From positions 1 to 51,745 of IMG/VR virus record IMGVR_UViG_3300021373_001115: a stretch of 51,745 nucleotides of DNA; one strand, 5' to 3'. A program made the translations under genes and the position numbers. Shown one piece after another: positions 9,933 to 18,847 of this stretch; positions within the stretch are counted from its first letter, which is position 1, and the number at the start of each line of letters is the position of its first letter. The DNA comes from a virus. The notes beneath the pieces were generated by a model. That model had not been told where the DNA came from. It did no database searches and saw nothing but the letters and a program-made list of their open reading frames with translations.

Positions 9933-10591
9933 TAGAAGTCATCCTCACCAAATGGATTTGTTGCTGTAAAGTCAACAATATTGTCGCCAATTGTTTCGAT
10001 AGACTGATTGTCTGCAATAGGATCGATTTCTTCCAACTCTTGCAATGTTGTTGCGGATGTGGTATCGTATGCATCGAACTTAGTATCAACCTCTTCAATT
10101 CCAGTGTCAAATCTTTCATTCGAGTATTCAAATAGCTCACAACGTAGATCATATGTCTGAAGATCGCCAAGCTGATAAAAGATTGATTCGTGTTCAACAT
10201 GCATAATCTTGAAGATCTTGTTATTCAGAGGAAAGTAAAGCAAATCTCCTTCTCTTGGTCGAGCCGTATTATTGTATCGAGCGACTTCTTGCTCGTACTG
10301 TCGAATCGATACAGTCATTGTCATCGAATCTCGAATTTGAAGTCCAAACTTAGACAGGAAGTCTCCTTCTCCTTCGAATCCGTCAATGTTCTTGACATAC
10401 ATTTCCACTGAATACGCTTCATCGTAGATTGGCAAGTCATCTTCGTTAAGTATTGGGTCACGGTTCGTGCTGGAGCGACTAATGTACCATGTGTCGATTC
10501 CATATATACGAATAGACTCGATTACCAAGTCCTCAATTAAGGCTTGCTCTCCAGAATTCGAATAGTTTTCAAAGTAAAAGTTCTTTGCCAC
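9932..10591 (-). CDS. 14: Neck protein (T4 gp14 homologue)
   Basis: This is the neck or head-completion protein that forms the gate between portal-gp13 and the tail. It has 219 residues (T4 gp14: 256). Recognisable regions are FYFENYSNSGEQALIEDLVI at the N-terminus, IRIYGIDTWYISRS, YSVEMYVKNIDGFEGEGDFL and REGDLLYFPLNNKIFKIMHV. It follows gene 13 after 5 bases and overlaps gene 15 by one base, as expected for a translationally coupled neck operon. Confidence 0.95.
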   Translation of the reverse strand: MAKNFYFENYSNSGEQALIEDLVIESIRIYGIDTWYISRSSTNRDPILNEDDLPIYDEAYSVEMYVKNIDGFEGEGDFLSKFGLQIRDSMTMTVSIRQYEQEVARYNNTARPREGDLLYFPLNNKIFKIMHVEHESIFYQLGDLQTYDLRCELFEYSNERFDTGIEEVDTKFDAYDTTSATTLQELEEIDPIADNQSIETIGDNIVDFTATNPFGEDDF

Positions 10592-10596
10592 GACTC

Positions 10597-11340
10597 TTAT
10601 CCAATAAGATCATGCACAGGAATAGAGTAAGAGACTATCATTTCTTCTTCAAGTCTCTGTAGCTCTTCTCGTGCATCGTTAAGTATTTGCTCTCCGTTGA
10701 ATTGAACCCCGCCAGGTAGTTGCATTCCGGTAAACTTAGTTAGATTGGTCCCCCACTGATATTTGATCTTTGCTGTTGCATAGTTTTGAAGCCAACGATC
10801 TTTCCACATATCAGCATACACTAAAGGATCTAATACTTTATATGCTTCAACAATTACATACTCATCAATATTAAGTTTTTCCCAATTAGCATCAATGTAC
10901 AGCTTATTTACATGACGATTATAGCGAATTGGTTGTGCGCCCACTAATAGCTCTTCCATGAACTGCAAGTGATGCATCGTCATATAATAGTTTGTCAGAT
11001 TGTAGTTGACGATATCGTGAATGTTGTTCAGCACAAACTGATACTGAACGTTGAACATGCCAGTACTTGCTGTCAAGCTAGTGCTAAGCGGAAAGATGTT
11101 GACAACGCCGATTACTTCTTCTGGAATCGTAATATACTCGTTATCAATATCTGTTTGAGTAATCTGATGCTTGAGATACGTCTTTTCTACACCATCGAAA
11201 TGATAGTCATTCCAGTATGCGATTGCTTCGTCCACACGATCATCGACTTGATCTTGATCAACATTGACCTCAATAACAGGCTTTCCCAGCTTTCTGAGAC
11301 ACCATTCTTTAAAATCTTCTCTTGTAGTTGGTTGCGCCAT
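10597..11340 (-). CDS. 13: Neck protein (T4 gp13 homologue)
   Basis: This is the head-completion/neck protein that forms the connector ring beneath the portal. It has 247 residues (T4 gp13: 309). Family features are the N-terminal TREDFKEWCLRKLGKPVIEV, VDDRVDEAIAYWNDYHFDGV and ITIPEEVIGVVNIFPL, and the C-terminal KIKYQWGTNLTKFTGMQLPG with RLEEEMIVSYSIPVHDLIG. It is the first gene of the neck-terminase run and has a late promoter 32 bases upstream of its ATG. Confidence 0.95.
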   Translation of the reverse strand: MAQPTTREDFKEWCLRKLGKPVIEVNVDQDQVDDRVDEAIAYWNDYHFDGVEKTYLKHQITQTDIDNEYITIPEEVIGVVNIFPLSTSLTASTGMFNVQYQFVLNNIHDIVNYNLTNYYMTMHHLQFMEELLVGAQPIRYNRHVNKLYIDANWEKLNIDEYVIVEAYKVLDPLVYADMWKDRWLQNYATAKIKYQWGTNLTKFTGMQLPGGVQFNGEQILNDAREELQRLEEEMIVSYSIPVHDLIG

Positions 11341-11372
11341 TTTCGCCTCTAAAGACTAAATTTATATATTGT

Positions 11373-11380
11373 TATTTATA
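11373..11380 (-). promoter_or_regulatory. T4-type late promoter for gene 13 operon
   Basis: TATAAATA on the minus strand, 32 bases upstream of the gene 13 ATG (11340), in the 53-base gap after the stop at 11394. It should start the 13-14-15-16-17 late transcript. Confidence 0.8.
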
Positions 11381-11393
11381 AGTACCTATATTA

Positions 11394-11969
11394 CTATTCA
11401 GGTTTTTCAGGCCAAGTAAAATTTTGAGGAAATCCTGCCTGTTCTGTGATATCTCTAAGAGCTTGACGATAGTCTAGCCAGGCCTGAGTTGGAGACGGGG
11501 TATCTGAAAGCATCATATAATCAGTTTCAGTCAGTCTATTATTTCTATCCCTACGTATAAGATACGTTAATCTTTCTTCTACAACGGGTATTTCTTCTTC
11601 GGTTAAGGGAACTACACTATAAGTTGTTCTGATTTCTGTAGGTGTTTCTACAATACTTTCCTCGACTCTTTCTGTAAAAATATCGTAAGAAGGATAATCA
11701 TCAGATACAATGCTTTGTGGAAGCGCATGTGTGTGCGTAGTTGTTATTTCTTCTCCTTCAAAATCAACCGCATCGGGAGCCGCACTTATATCATTCCAGT
11801 TGGCCACAATCTTTGTCGCATATCGTTCCGCCATTTCTTTTAGCGCTTCTTTTTCCATTGAACTTGCAACAAAGTTTTTTAATTGATCGGGATGCCCTTC
11901 AGCAGAATATCTTATCTGAACAAAAAGATCTTTAGGGCGAATTTTTTCAAATTTGTATGTGTACTCCAT
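11394..11969 (-). CDS. Tail assembly chaperone-like protein
   Basis: This is a 191-residue protein. The N-terminal ~70 residues (YTYKFEKIRPKDLFVQIRYS, then a helix) are not recognised. The C-terminal ~60 residues match the phage tail assembly chaperone pattern (Pfam Phage_tail_APC): LIRRDRNNRLTETDYMML, a DTPSPTQAW turn, LDYRQALRDITEQAGFPQ, and a terminal FTWPEKPE. Proteins with this domain are usually encoded beside tail fibres and are thought to help fibre or tip assembly. That fits its place at the downstream end of the fibre cluster, 19 bases after the glycine-rich protein gene. The N-terminal part may bind its client fibre; that is inference. Confidence 0.75.
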   Translation of the reverse strand: MEYTYKFEKIRPKDLFVQIRYSAEGHPDQLKNFVASSMEKEALKEMAERYATKIVANWNDISAAPDAVDFEGEEITTTHTHALPQSIVSDDYPSYDIFTERVEESIVETPTEIRTTYSVVPLTEEEIPVVEERLTYLIRRDRNNRLTETDYMMLSDTPSPTQAWLDYRQALRDITEQAGFPQNFTWPEKPE

Positions 11970-11988
11970 TATTGTAATATCCTTTGTA

Positions 11989-13095
11989 CTAAACCGTTAT
12001 CGTTAACGCCTGACTTGCCCCGGTAATTCCACTGGCGCTCAATGTAGTATCTAAAACACCGTCTACATATACTCTAATTCTTCCTGCGGCACCTCTTGCA
12101 CCATTTGTTCCAGTGAATGCAGTCGGGGTTATTTGTGGAATTGAGTTCAATCCTGTTCCATCGTATCTGGCAGAACCGCCACCGCCACCGCCAGCGCCGT
12201 ATGCTCCACCCGCTCCGCCTCCGCCGGATGGGGCTCCTCCACCGCCTCCACCGCCTCCGGAGTCGCTAGCGTCAATAGCATTTCCTCCAATCCCGCCGTT
12301 ATATTGAGTACCGCCCGATGATCCGCCAAATGTGTTAGTATTGCCAGCAGAGCTTTCTCCACCTCTTCCGCCAGCGTTAGAAACAAGTCCTCCTTGAGAA
12401 GATACAGCACTTGTGCCAGCGTTTCCAGCATATCGACCAGTTCCTCCACGTCCTCCATCCGTTCTAGTAGATTGCTGTCCTCCTCCTTCGCCACCTTTAG
12501 CCTCCGCTGTAGTGCCACCCAGAGGTCCGAAATTATCCGGTGTGCCGTCATCCGAAAATCCATTTAAGCCGGGACTCAAGTAGTAAGGATATGAAGTATA
12601 TGCAGTCCAGATTCCACTGTATCCAGCACCAAATCCACCTCTTCCTCTATTTGCTGTACCAAGATCAGCATAGCCAGCACCGCCTCCGCCCCCTGCGACA
12701 CCTATAGTAACAGCAAAACTACTTCCGAGCATAGTAACGTATGATCCTGCTCCGCCACCGCCTGCTTCGGCTGCTGCATTTCCGTCTTCTCCACGTCCTC
12801 CTGCATACAAATTAAAAGAGCCTGATGCAGAAAGATCGTATGTTAATAATGTTTTGCCCCCGTTTCCCCACTGAGTATTTAAATCTCCTGCTCCGCCTCT
12901 AGCTCCCTCTATATCAAATTGGACAGACTTAGAAAAGCTAGCACCATAAAAGTCATCAAATGAAACTTCTGTGTTCGCAGTAGAAGTAATCAACGCTCGA
13001 ATGTCAGCATCATTTAAACTTGCAGTCGTTCCGGTTACCCCGCCTGCTTCAACGTGTATTTCATTTAAGTCAATTGATCCAGTTAAGGGTAACAT
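11989..13095 (-). CDS. Glycine-rich tail tip/adhesin-like protein
   Basis: This is a 368-residue protein. Residues 1-52 carry a phage tail-tip N-terminal pattern, SLNDADIRALITS ... VSFDDFYGAS. From about residue 60 to 320 it is extremely glycine-rich, with many GGxGG runs (AGGGGGAGYAD, GGEGGGQQ, DSGGGGGGGG, GAGGGGGGSARYDG). The C-terminus is an ordinary beta segment (RIRVYVDGVLDTTLSA). Glycine-rich domains of this kind form polyglycine-II sandwiches in T-even gp38-type adhesins, which sit on fibre tips and bind receptors. I infer a similar receptor-binding role from composition and from its place next to the fibres and the chaperone-like gene. The ribosome site before the ATG is poor and an in-frame stop lies just upstream. 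Translation may therefore be coupled to the tiny ORF that overlaps its start. Confidence 0.78.
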   Translation of the reverse strand: MLPLTGSIDLNEIHVEAGGVTGTTASLNDADIRALITSTANTEVSFDDFYGASFSKSVQFDIEGARGGAGDLNTQWGNGGKTLLTYDLSASGSFNLYAGGRGEDGNAAAEAGGGGAGSYVTMLGSSFAVTIGVAGGGGGAGYADLGTANRGRGGFGAGYSGIWTAYTSYPYYLSPGLNGFSDDGTPDNFGPLGGTTAEAKGGEGGGQQSTRTDGGRGGTGRYAGNAGTSAVSSQGGLVSNAGGRGGESSAGNTNTFGGSSGGTQYNGGIGGNAIDASDSGGGGGGGGAPSGGGGAGGAYGAGGGGGGSARYDGTGLNSIPQITPTAFTGTNGARGAAGRIRVYVDGVLDTTLSASGITGASQALTITV

Positions 13096-13166
13096 ATTTT
13101 GATAATCTTATTATGGTTGAATGCACTAGAACTGCTTGATGTAATTATTGTTTCTTGATATCCCAT
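13083..13166 (-). CDS. Possible 27-residue ORF bridging two genes
   Basis: An ATG at 13166 opens 27 codons, beginning MGYQETIITSSSS and ending IIKICYP, with the stop at 13083. The ORF starts 3 bases after the stop of the upstream gene (13170), has a weak AGGA upstream and overlaps the next gene's ATG (13095). This matches the tight spacing used elsewhere in this operon. It could be a real leader peptide that couples translation into the glycine-rich gene, or a decayed remnant of a gene start. No function is recognised. Confidence 0.3.
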   Translation of the reverse strand: MGYQETIITSSSSSAFNHNKIIKICYP

Positions 13167-13169
13167 AGT

Positions 13170-13889
13170 TTACTGTCCTATTTCTAATTGAATGTTTGCC
13201 TGTCCTATCATAGTAACATCATTGACGAACAATTTAAGACCAATAAGTCTAGTGCCCGCCCCCTGGCCGGAGTTTGCAATTGTAAAAGTTTTACCTAAAG
13301 TTTCATTCTGAGCGACCGCTTGGGATACTCCGCTTGAAGCACTATATGTCCACGTCCCATTGTTTTGTTCAAAAAACGTCTGCACGCCAGAGGAGCTAAT
13401 CGTAGTCCAGTTTGCTCGTAGTGTACTTAGACTAAATGGAACTTGTGGAAAAGGAAATGCATTTCGAATATCGCATTGCCCCGCCTGCAGCCAAGTTGTA
13501 GAAAGAGTAGTATTTCCTAACGTACTTTCTATAATTGACGCAGTAGTTGATCCTCTTTGATACTCCATTCGCATTCTCCATGCACTATTATCACCTCCTA
13601 CGAATGAGCCACTAATCCTAAATCGCATCGAAGCTTGAGTACCAGTAGTTCTCACTATCACTTTTGGATTTGTGGTGTCAGTCAATCCATTTTGATACGT
13701 CATATACCTACGGCATGAGCCGTAAAAGTTATCAAACCCGGGTACACCGTTTCCGATCTGAGGAGAGTCATCGCCATATCCTATAGCATATCTAAACTCA
13801 TCAACACTATCTGGTCTGGATGGATAAGACGGATCATGCTCACTTGCAATTTGATCCAAAGTGATTGTGCCGCTTGTAGCAAGTCCCAT
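13170..13889 (-). CDS. Small 'FYG' tail-associated structural protein
   Basis: This is a 239-residue protein. The N-terminal ~58 residues (TSGTITLDQIASEHDPSYPS ... PGFDNFYGSCRR) share with the glycine-rich neighbour the pattern of a short beta start followed by a phi-D-x-FYG motif. That pattern is common at the N-termini of phage tail-tip proteins and probably serves for attachment. Residues 60-239 are predicted beta-rich (RFRISGSFVGGDNSAWRMRM, QAGQCDIRNAFPFPQVPFSL), consistent with a jelly-roll-like domain, but I do not recognise the family. Its ATG overlaps the stop of the preceding fibre gene by one base (TAATG), implying coupled expression. A role at the fibre tip or baseplate is inferred from context. 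Confidence 0.72.
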   Translation of the reverse strand: MGLATSGTITLDQIASEHDPSYPSRPDSVDEFRYAIGYGDDSPQIGNGVPGFDNFYGSCRRYMTYQNGLTDTTNPKVIVRTTGTQASMRFRISGSFVGGDNSAWRMRMEYQRGSTTASIIESTLGNTTLSTTWLQAGQCDIRNAFPFPQVPFSLSTLRANWTTISSSGVQTFFEQNNGTWTYSASSGVSQAVAQNETLGKTFTIANSGQGAGTRLIGLKLFVNDVTMIGQANIQLEIGQ

Positions 13890-16800
13890 TACTGTTTCTC
13901 CAATAGGTGCTTAACCATTGCTTTCAGTTCGTCAATTTCTTTCTTTTGATCCTTCACTGCTTCAATCAAATATCCAACTAAGTTACCATATGATACACTT
14001 TTATATTCTCCATCTTGTACTAACTCTGGAGCAACTTCTTCAAGTTCTTGTGCGATAACACCAGAGCCGGATTGTCCATCTTTGATGAATGATACACCAC
14101 GCATATCATAAACTTTCGATCCGTCAAGTGTTTCAATGTCCGTTTTCAAACGAACATCTGAGAATGCGCTTACGTTGCCACTAGCCGTGATACTGCCTGG
14201 GAAAGAAGAGTTTCCTGCCGCATCGTTAATAGTTGCCGTGTTTCTTTGAGACCAAGCGGTAGCAGTGTAAAAATTACTAGCACCGTCATTCCAGTTATTA
14301 GGATGACTAATTACTTGCAATCCACCTTCCGCTACAACGTAAACAATCTCACCAGTCAAGGAACCACCAGAGCCGTTTGTAATAGCGGTGTATGATTCAC
14401 CGCCAGTTATTATTACTTCCTGTCCAGTCGAGTTATCGTAGACTTCAGCGGTGACCCTACCATTGGAGGGTAGAGACAAACTGTTCGCTGATATTGTTCC
14501 TGTGAAAATTGCATTTCCAGTAGCATCAATTCGAAAGGGAACTGCTGTGGTGACCTGAGTACCACCAGTAGCGCCAGTGATCTGCTCAAATCTAATTTCA
14601 CCAGTTTCTCTTAGATTCATTGCGCTATAGGCCGTGGCGCTCGGATTCATTTGTCTTAACTCTGCGCCATAGTAGTATCCGCCAGAGCTAGCAACTAAAG
14701 AGCCATTTACATTTCCTATAAAAGAGTTTCCGCTGTTTTCTTCCAAAATATAATGATAGTTTGCTCCACCATAAGTGTAATTTTTTGTAGCGCTGACCGT
14801 AGTTCCGCTGACTATCGAAGTTCCCGAAATTAGCTGTCCATCAGTCTTGAAAGTGGCGTTTCCGCCTCCGCTTCCAGATTGCTTTGTACCGTATTCTGTA
14901 ATATGCTCTAAAGAGTTTCCAACGAAGCTATGTGATCCTGTAAACGTAATTGCTTCATTTCCTTGCGGATGGACTTCAACGGCGATATTAGTACTAGATG
15001 ATGTAGCTTGACCGTGCTTAATCTCTAGTGCAAAATTGTCATTATTATCGCTAGTAATTCTAATAGCAAGTGGAGTATAGAATCCAGAATCAGTTCGAAT
15101 AAAAATATCTTGCGAATGATTTACTATAATGTAAGCAGTAACTGCTACCACAACATTATTAGACGTTCCGGAAAAATTAACTTGCAATGCTGAACCATAT
15201 CCATTTCCGTCACATGTAAACACTGTCGTATAGGTAGTATCATTTACACCAACAGCAGTTGCCCTTGTTCTTAGTGCAGGAGTACTATTGTCAGCATATA
15301 TTATATCATGACCTGAAGTAATCCGGATGTTTTCGTCAACTGTAAAATCACCAGCATCCTCAAAGTATGCGGCGAATTTACCGAGCGTATGATTATACCA
15401 GCCAAATCCACTAGCGACTGTTCCCGTATTATCTCGGCCCATCCACCACTTATCTGAAGCGTCATCAGCAAAGATAATTGCTCTCTCAGTGTTGCTTGGC
15501 CCGTCAATTAAAATATGGGGATTCGTATTAGAAGTGTTGGTTTTATACAGATGCAATAGGTGATCGGGACTCGTGGTTCCAATGCCAACATTTCCATCAG
15601 CCCGAATCGTCATAGCATCCGATTGGACTGTAGTTTGTATGAGCCTTGCTGTTGTATCAGTTGTAGTTCCTACTACATTTGTGTTCGTTGGTCTAGCTAA
15701 AAACTGCGTATTTGATGGAACAGAAATGACAGTGTAGCTACTAGCGAACGCACCACCGATTATAGCAATCTTTTGTCCAACTGTAAACGATGCAGTCCCA
15801 TGACTAACAGTAACAATGTTATCACTATCTACTGATATAGACGTTGTGTTTGCTGCAGAAGTTTGTCTACCCACTTCAAAGATAAAGCTTTGTGAACATT
15901 CCTCATTTAATCCCAATGTATTAGTAGAGTTTTCACTTCCCACTTTAATTCTAGATTGACCCGCTGAGTTAGTGTCACTATTCTTAAATACAATTGCACT
16001 ACCAGCAACCGATGCGCCAACATCACCCCTATATGTCTCTATCGTCAGTACGTCAGAAACACCAGAGTTCCCAATGTCAAATACATGAAATTGCGAATCA
16101 GGTTCAACTAAGATGTTTCCACGACCTATTCCAGTATTACCATTACTTCCCTTAATTCTTATGTGGCCTAATTCGTTAGTACCTAAAATTAGATCCCTAA
16201 CATTGCTGTTATGATAGATATGAGCCGCTTCAGCATCTAGAGCAAATCCTAATCTATATCCATTGCCTTGTATTGTAGCTTGTCCAGTACCATTGACGTT
16301 CATGCTGAGATCAGTTTCATCTTTCACATGAAGTTTAGCTAATGGTACTCTCTCGCCTATACCCACATTTCCTGTTGGTAATAGATTCATTCGACTATTA
16401 TCGTCAACAAATGTTTCACCGTAGCTAAAGGATAATTCATCGTCTTGATTTAATCCAACAAACCAATACTCAGATCCGAGGCTTGTATTTCTAATGGCAA
16501 GAGCAGGTTCTCCTGCTGTCGCATTATCATTTTCTATCAAAACGCCACCCGTGAAAGTACCGTCACCAGCGCCATTATTGCGCACATGAAGTTTAAATGC
16601 AGGATCGACTTCTCCAATGCCGACGTTCCCGTTGCTCTTCATTCGAAGAACTTCTTGATATGTTGTAAATGAATTTAATCCACTTGTAGAAATATCAAAT
16701 CGTAAGTTTCCAGCATCGAGAACTTGTCTCCACCAAACATCCGGATCTTGATCAAGCTCTCCAAAGTAAATATAAGGAGCTGCTGAAGATTCTAGTTCTA

Positions 16801-18838
16801 AGCTTTCCGCATTTACTCGTCCAGAAAATGTGGCAGCATTCGTTTGATAAGAAAGCTCCAAGGCATTCTGGACACCATCGAAGAAAGCAAACGAAGTACT
16901 GCCCGGCCCAGTTAATCCAAATCTCCAAAGGTTAATTGATCCTTCATCTCTAAATGCAATTTGAGATCGACCTGTAGCGGATGCTCGATCAATCGCTAGA
17001 CCAGCATCTCCATCAGCGAGAGTAATAACAGTAGCATTTTTTGAGGATAGTTTTCTAGCAATTGCAACATCACCATTATTTTCACATGTTATAAAGCTTG
17101 TAAACGCACCAGATACATCCGTATTAGCAGATTGTCCCGTAAATCCAAAAAGACGCATTCCTCCATTACTATACTCAAGATCAATTGCAGATCCATATGT
17201 TGCTGTACTAGTCCAACCATTATTATAATAGACATTGGAAGAAATATGAGCATTTTGAGTAGTTAAGAAAAGCGTGCCCGTACTTCCCGACCCGAATCCT
17301 GCAACAGTTTGAAAGCCTGCTCCAGTTGGCTTTTCGAATAATACATAAGTGCTATCTGGACTAAAGGTGCTTATTCCGTTCGCCTGAAGTCCTTCAACAG
17401 TTGCTGTACCAAGTAGCGACATAGCACCTGATGGCTGAATTATCATTGGATATGTTAATGCACCAATCTCTCCAGTTGCAAACTTGAATTTTCCCCCACC
17501 TCCAGCATTTGCATTTGAGTGTAAAACAATATCAGAGATACTAGAAAGTACTGTCTTATTTGATCCGTCGATATAGTTTGTTGTATCGTCATCAAACTCT
17601 AAGAAATCATATGTGCCATTTGAAACTAGTTGTGTGGAAACAGTTCCCTCAAAAGTTGCGGCTAAAGATGTGCCACTTATAGTTAGAGCTAATGCCGAAT
17701 TTGCTGTTGAGGTGCTATTTGCATCTCCATCAACGTATAACTGAAAATCCCCACGATTGTTTCTGACAACAATTGAGCCTCCGTCATCAGTTAATAGAAG
17801 ATCTGCAAACTGATCATTGGCGTTTCCTACAAATAACGAATTTGTTGTATCTGGCGAAACAGTTACCACAGAAATTGTACTGCTAGAATTAATATCTGGA
17901 GAGTCGATGGATGATGCAGTGAGACTACCAGAGTGAATCGCTCCAGCGACACCAAGTCCTCCAGCGAGAGTCATTGATCCAGTTGTTGTACTTGTTGATG
18001 CTGTCGTATCTGTCATATTGACAGTGCTGTATGCTGTCGTTGGGCCAAACCTATTCCAATCATATCCATAGTTTAGTCGATTTGTATTATATGCGACTAA
18101 GAAAAGATTATTGATTCTTACAGCGCCACTGACGTTGTTCGGATTTTTAAGTGTGTATCGAACCGCTGTAACACCATTCGCATTGTTTCCCGCAACTGGA
18201 CGTACAATGGTGTTTTCAGTTCCGTTTGTAATGTCACACTCAGTTTGCCATGCGCCGTTTCGAAACGTTTCTATTTTTACGTCTCTAGCACGAAATGATC
18301 CTGATCCAAAAGTAATTCCTACAATAGCGGAATATGTTGTAGCGTTAACATCAGTGATTTCTATAACAAGTGGAGTTGTAGATGTCGCAAGCGTATATTG
18401 AGAAGGATTAGAATCACCAAGGAATTGACTGCCAGAATTAGAAACAGTTAGCCCATTGATTGTAGTCGTAACTGTATATTTTTTATCAGCGCCTGCTAAG
18501 ACGTTGTAACTAGCGGGATCGATAAATCCCTGATTTTCCATTGCATGTTCAGCAACTACACCTCTCAACACAGTTCCTGTAGAGGTCGAAGGAAATGTTC
18601 CGCTGAAGTTACCTACTCTAAGTTCATCAATTGTCACTCGATTAGCATTGTTGTCAAGTCGAATGATATCACCGTTTGAACCGGAGATCGTTAGATTCGC
18701 AACTCCAGCTACAATATTAGTATTGAGTGTAATCGTGTCCGCTTCAGTACTAGTTGCTCCAGTAAACTCAATTTTAGGAACATTACTTGTAGATCCCACA
18801 TTGGGCGTAATTAAAATGTTTTTATCTTCCCAGGCCAT
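13889..18838 (-). CDS. Giant tail fibre 1 with S74 chaperone domain
   Basis: This is a 1649-residue fibre protein. The N-terminus (MAWEDKNILITPNVGSTSN, PKIEFTGA) is nearly the same as in the next two genes and probably attaches the fibre to a common site. The shaft is long, Ser/Thr/Gly/Asn-rich and beta-rich. It includes a TGSMTLAGGLGVAG motif near residue 285 and repeated NVGIG-type motifs (GNVGIGEVDPAFKLHV, GNVGIGERVPLAKLHV, GNVGIGTTSPDHLLHL) between about 750 and 1100. The C-terminus is a Peptidase_S74 intramolecular chaperone: SDVRLKTDI (Ser1560 as the predicted self-cleavage serine), GSGVIAQELEEVAPELV and a terminal coiled coil. Such domains trimerise the fibre and then cleave themselves off. 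It is followed by the small FYG gene with a one-base overlap. Confidence 0.88.
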   Translation of the reverse strand: MAWEDKNILITPNVGSTSNVPKIEFTGATSTEADTITLNTNIVAGVANLTISGSNGDIIRLDNNANRVTIDELRVGNFSGTFPSTSTGTVLRGVVAEHAMENQGFIDPASYNVLAGADKKYTVTTTINGLTVSNSGSQFLGDSNPSQYTLATSTTPLVIEITDVNATTYSAIVGITFGSGSFRARDVKIETFRNGAWQTECDITNGTENTIVRPVAGNNANGVTAVRYTLKNPNNVSGAVRINNLFLVAYNTNRLNYGYDWNRFGPTTAYSTVNMTDTTASTSTTTGSMTLAGGLGVAGAIHSGSLTASSIDSPDINSSSTISVVTVSPDTTNSLFVGNANDQFADLLLTDDGGSIVVRNNRGDFQLYVDGDANSTSTANSALALTISGTSLAATFEGTVSTQLVSNGTYDFLEFDDDTTNYIDGSNKTVLSSISDIVLHSNANAGGGGKFKFATGEIGALTYPMIIQPSGAMSLLGTATVEGLQANGISTFSPDSTYVLFEKPTGAGFQTVAGFGSGSTGTLFLTTQNAHISSNVYYNNGWTSTATYGSAIDLEYSNGGMRLFGFTGQSANTDVSGAFTSFITCENNGDVAIARKLSSKNATVITLADGDAGLAIDRASATGRSQIAFRDEGSINLWRFGLTGPGSTSFAFFDGVQNALELSYQTNAATFSGRVNAESLELESSAAPYIYFGELDQDPDVWWRQVLDAGNLRFDISTSGLNSFTTYQEVLRMKSNGNVGIGEVDPAFKLHVRNNGAGDGTFTGGVLIENDNATAGEPALAIRNTSLGSEYWFVGLNQDDELSFSYGETFVDDNSRMNLLPTGNVGIGERVPLAKLHVKDETDLSMNVNGTGQATIQGNGYRLGFALDAEAAHIYHNSNVRDLILGTNELGHIRIKGSNGNTGIGRGNILVEPDSQFHVFDIGNSGVSDVLTIETYRGDVGASVAGSAIVFKNSDTNSAGQSRIKVGSENSTNTLGLNEECSQSFIFEVGRQTSAANTTSISVDSDNIVTVSHGTASFTVGQKIAIIGGAFASSYTVISVPSNTQFLARPTNTNVVGTTTDTTARLIQTTVQSDAMTIRADGNVGIGTTSPDHLLHLYKTNTSNTNPHILIDGPSNTERAIIFADDASDKWWMGRDNTGTVASGFGWYNHTLGKFAAYFEDAGDFTVDENIRITSGHDIIYADNSTPALRTRATAVGVNDTTYTTVFTCDGNGYGSALQVNFSGTSNNVVVAVTAYIIVNHSQDIFIRTDSGFYTPLAIRITSDNNDNFALEIKHGQATSSSTNIAVEVHPQGNEAITFTGSHSFVGNSLEHITEYGTKQSGSGGGNATFKTDGQLISGTSIVSGTTVSATKNYTYGGANYHYILEENSGNSFIGNVNGSLVASSGGYYYGAELRQMNPSATAYSAMNLRETGEIRFEQITGATGGTQVTTAVPFRIDATGNAIFTGTISANSLSLPSNGRVTAEVYDNSTGQEVIITGGESYTAITNGSGGSLTGEIVYVVAEGGLQVISHPNNWNDGASNFYTATAWSQRNTATINDAAGNSSFPGSITASGNVSAFSDVRLKTDIETLDGSKVYDMRGVSFIKDGQSGSGVIAQELEEVAPELVQDGEYKSVSYGNLVGYLIEAVKDQKKEIDELKAMVKHLLEKQ
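18799..18838 (-). repeat. Fibre N-terminal homology box, copy 1
   Basis: These are the first 40 bases of fibre 1. They are about 36/40 identical to 23644-23683 (fibre 2), and 20 bases are identical to part of 27768-27807 (fibre 3). They encode the shared MAWEDKNILITPN start. Confidence 0.85.
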
Positions 18839-18847
18839 GTGAGTCCT

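Noticed and set aside
12180-12300. GC-rich low-complexity DNA as a possible structural or replication element
   Set aside because: Fully explained by the polyglycine coding region.
12113-12563. Pro-rich and other open frames overlapping the glycine-rich gene
   Set aside because: Antisense or shifted readings of GGN codons; composition artefact.
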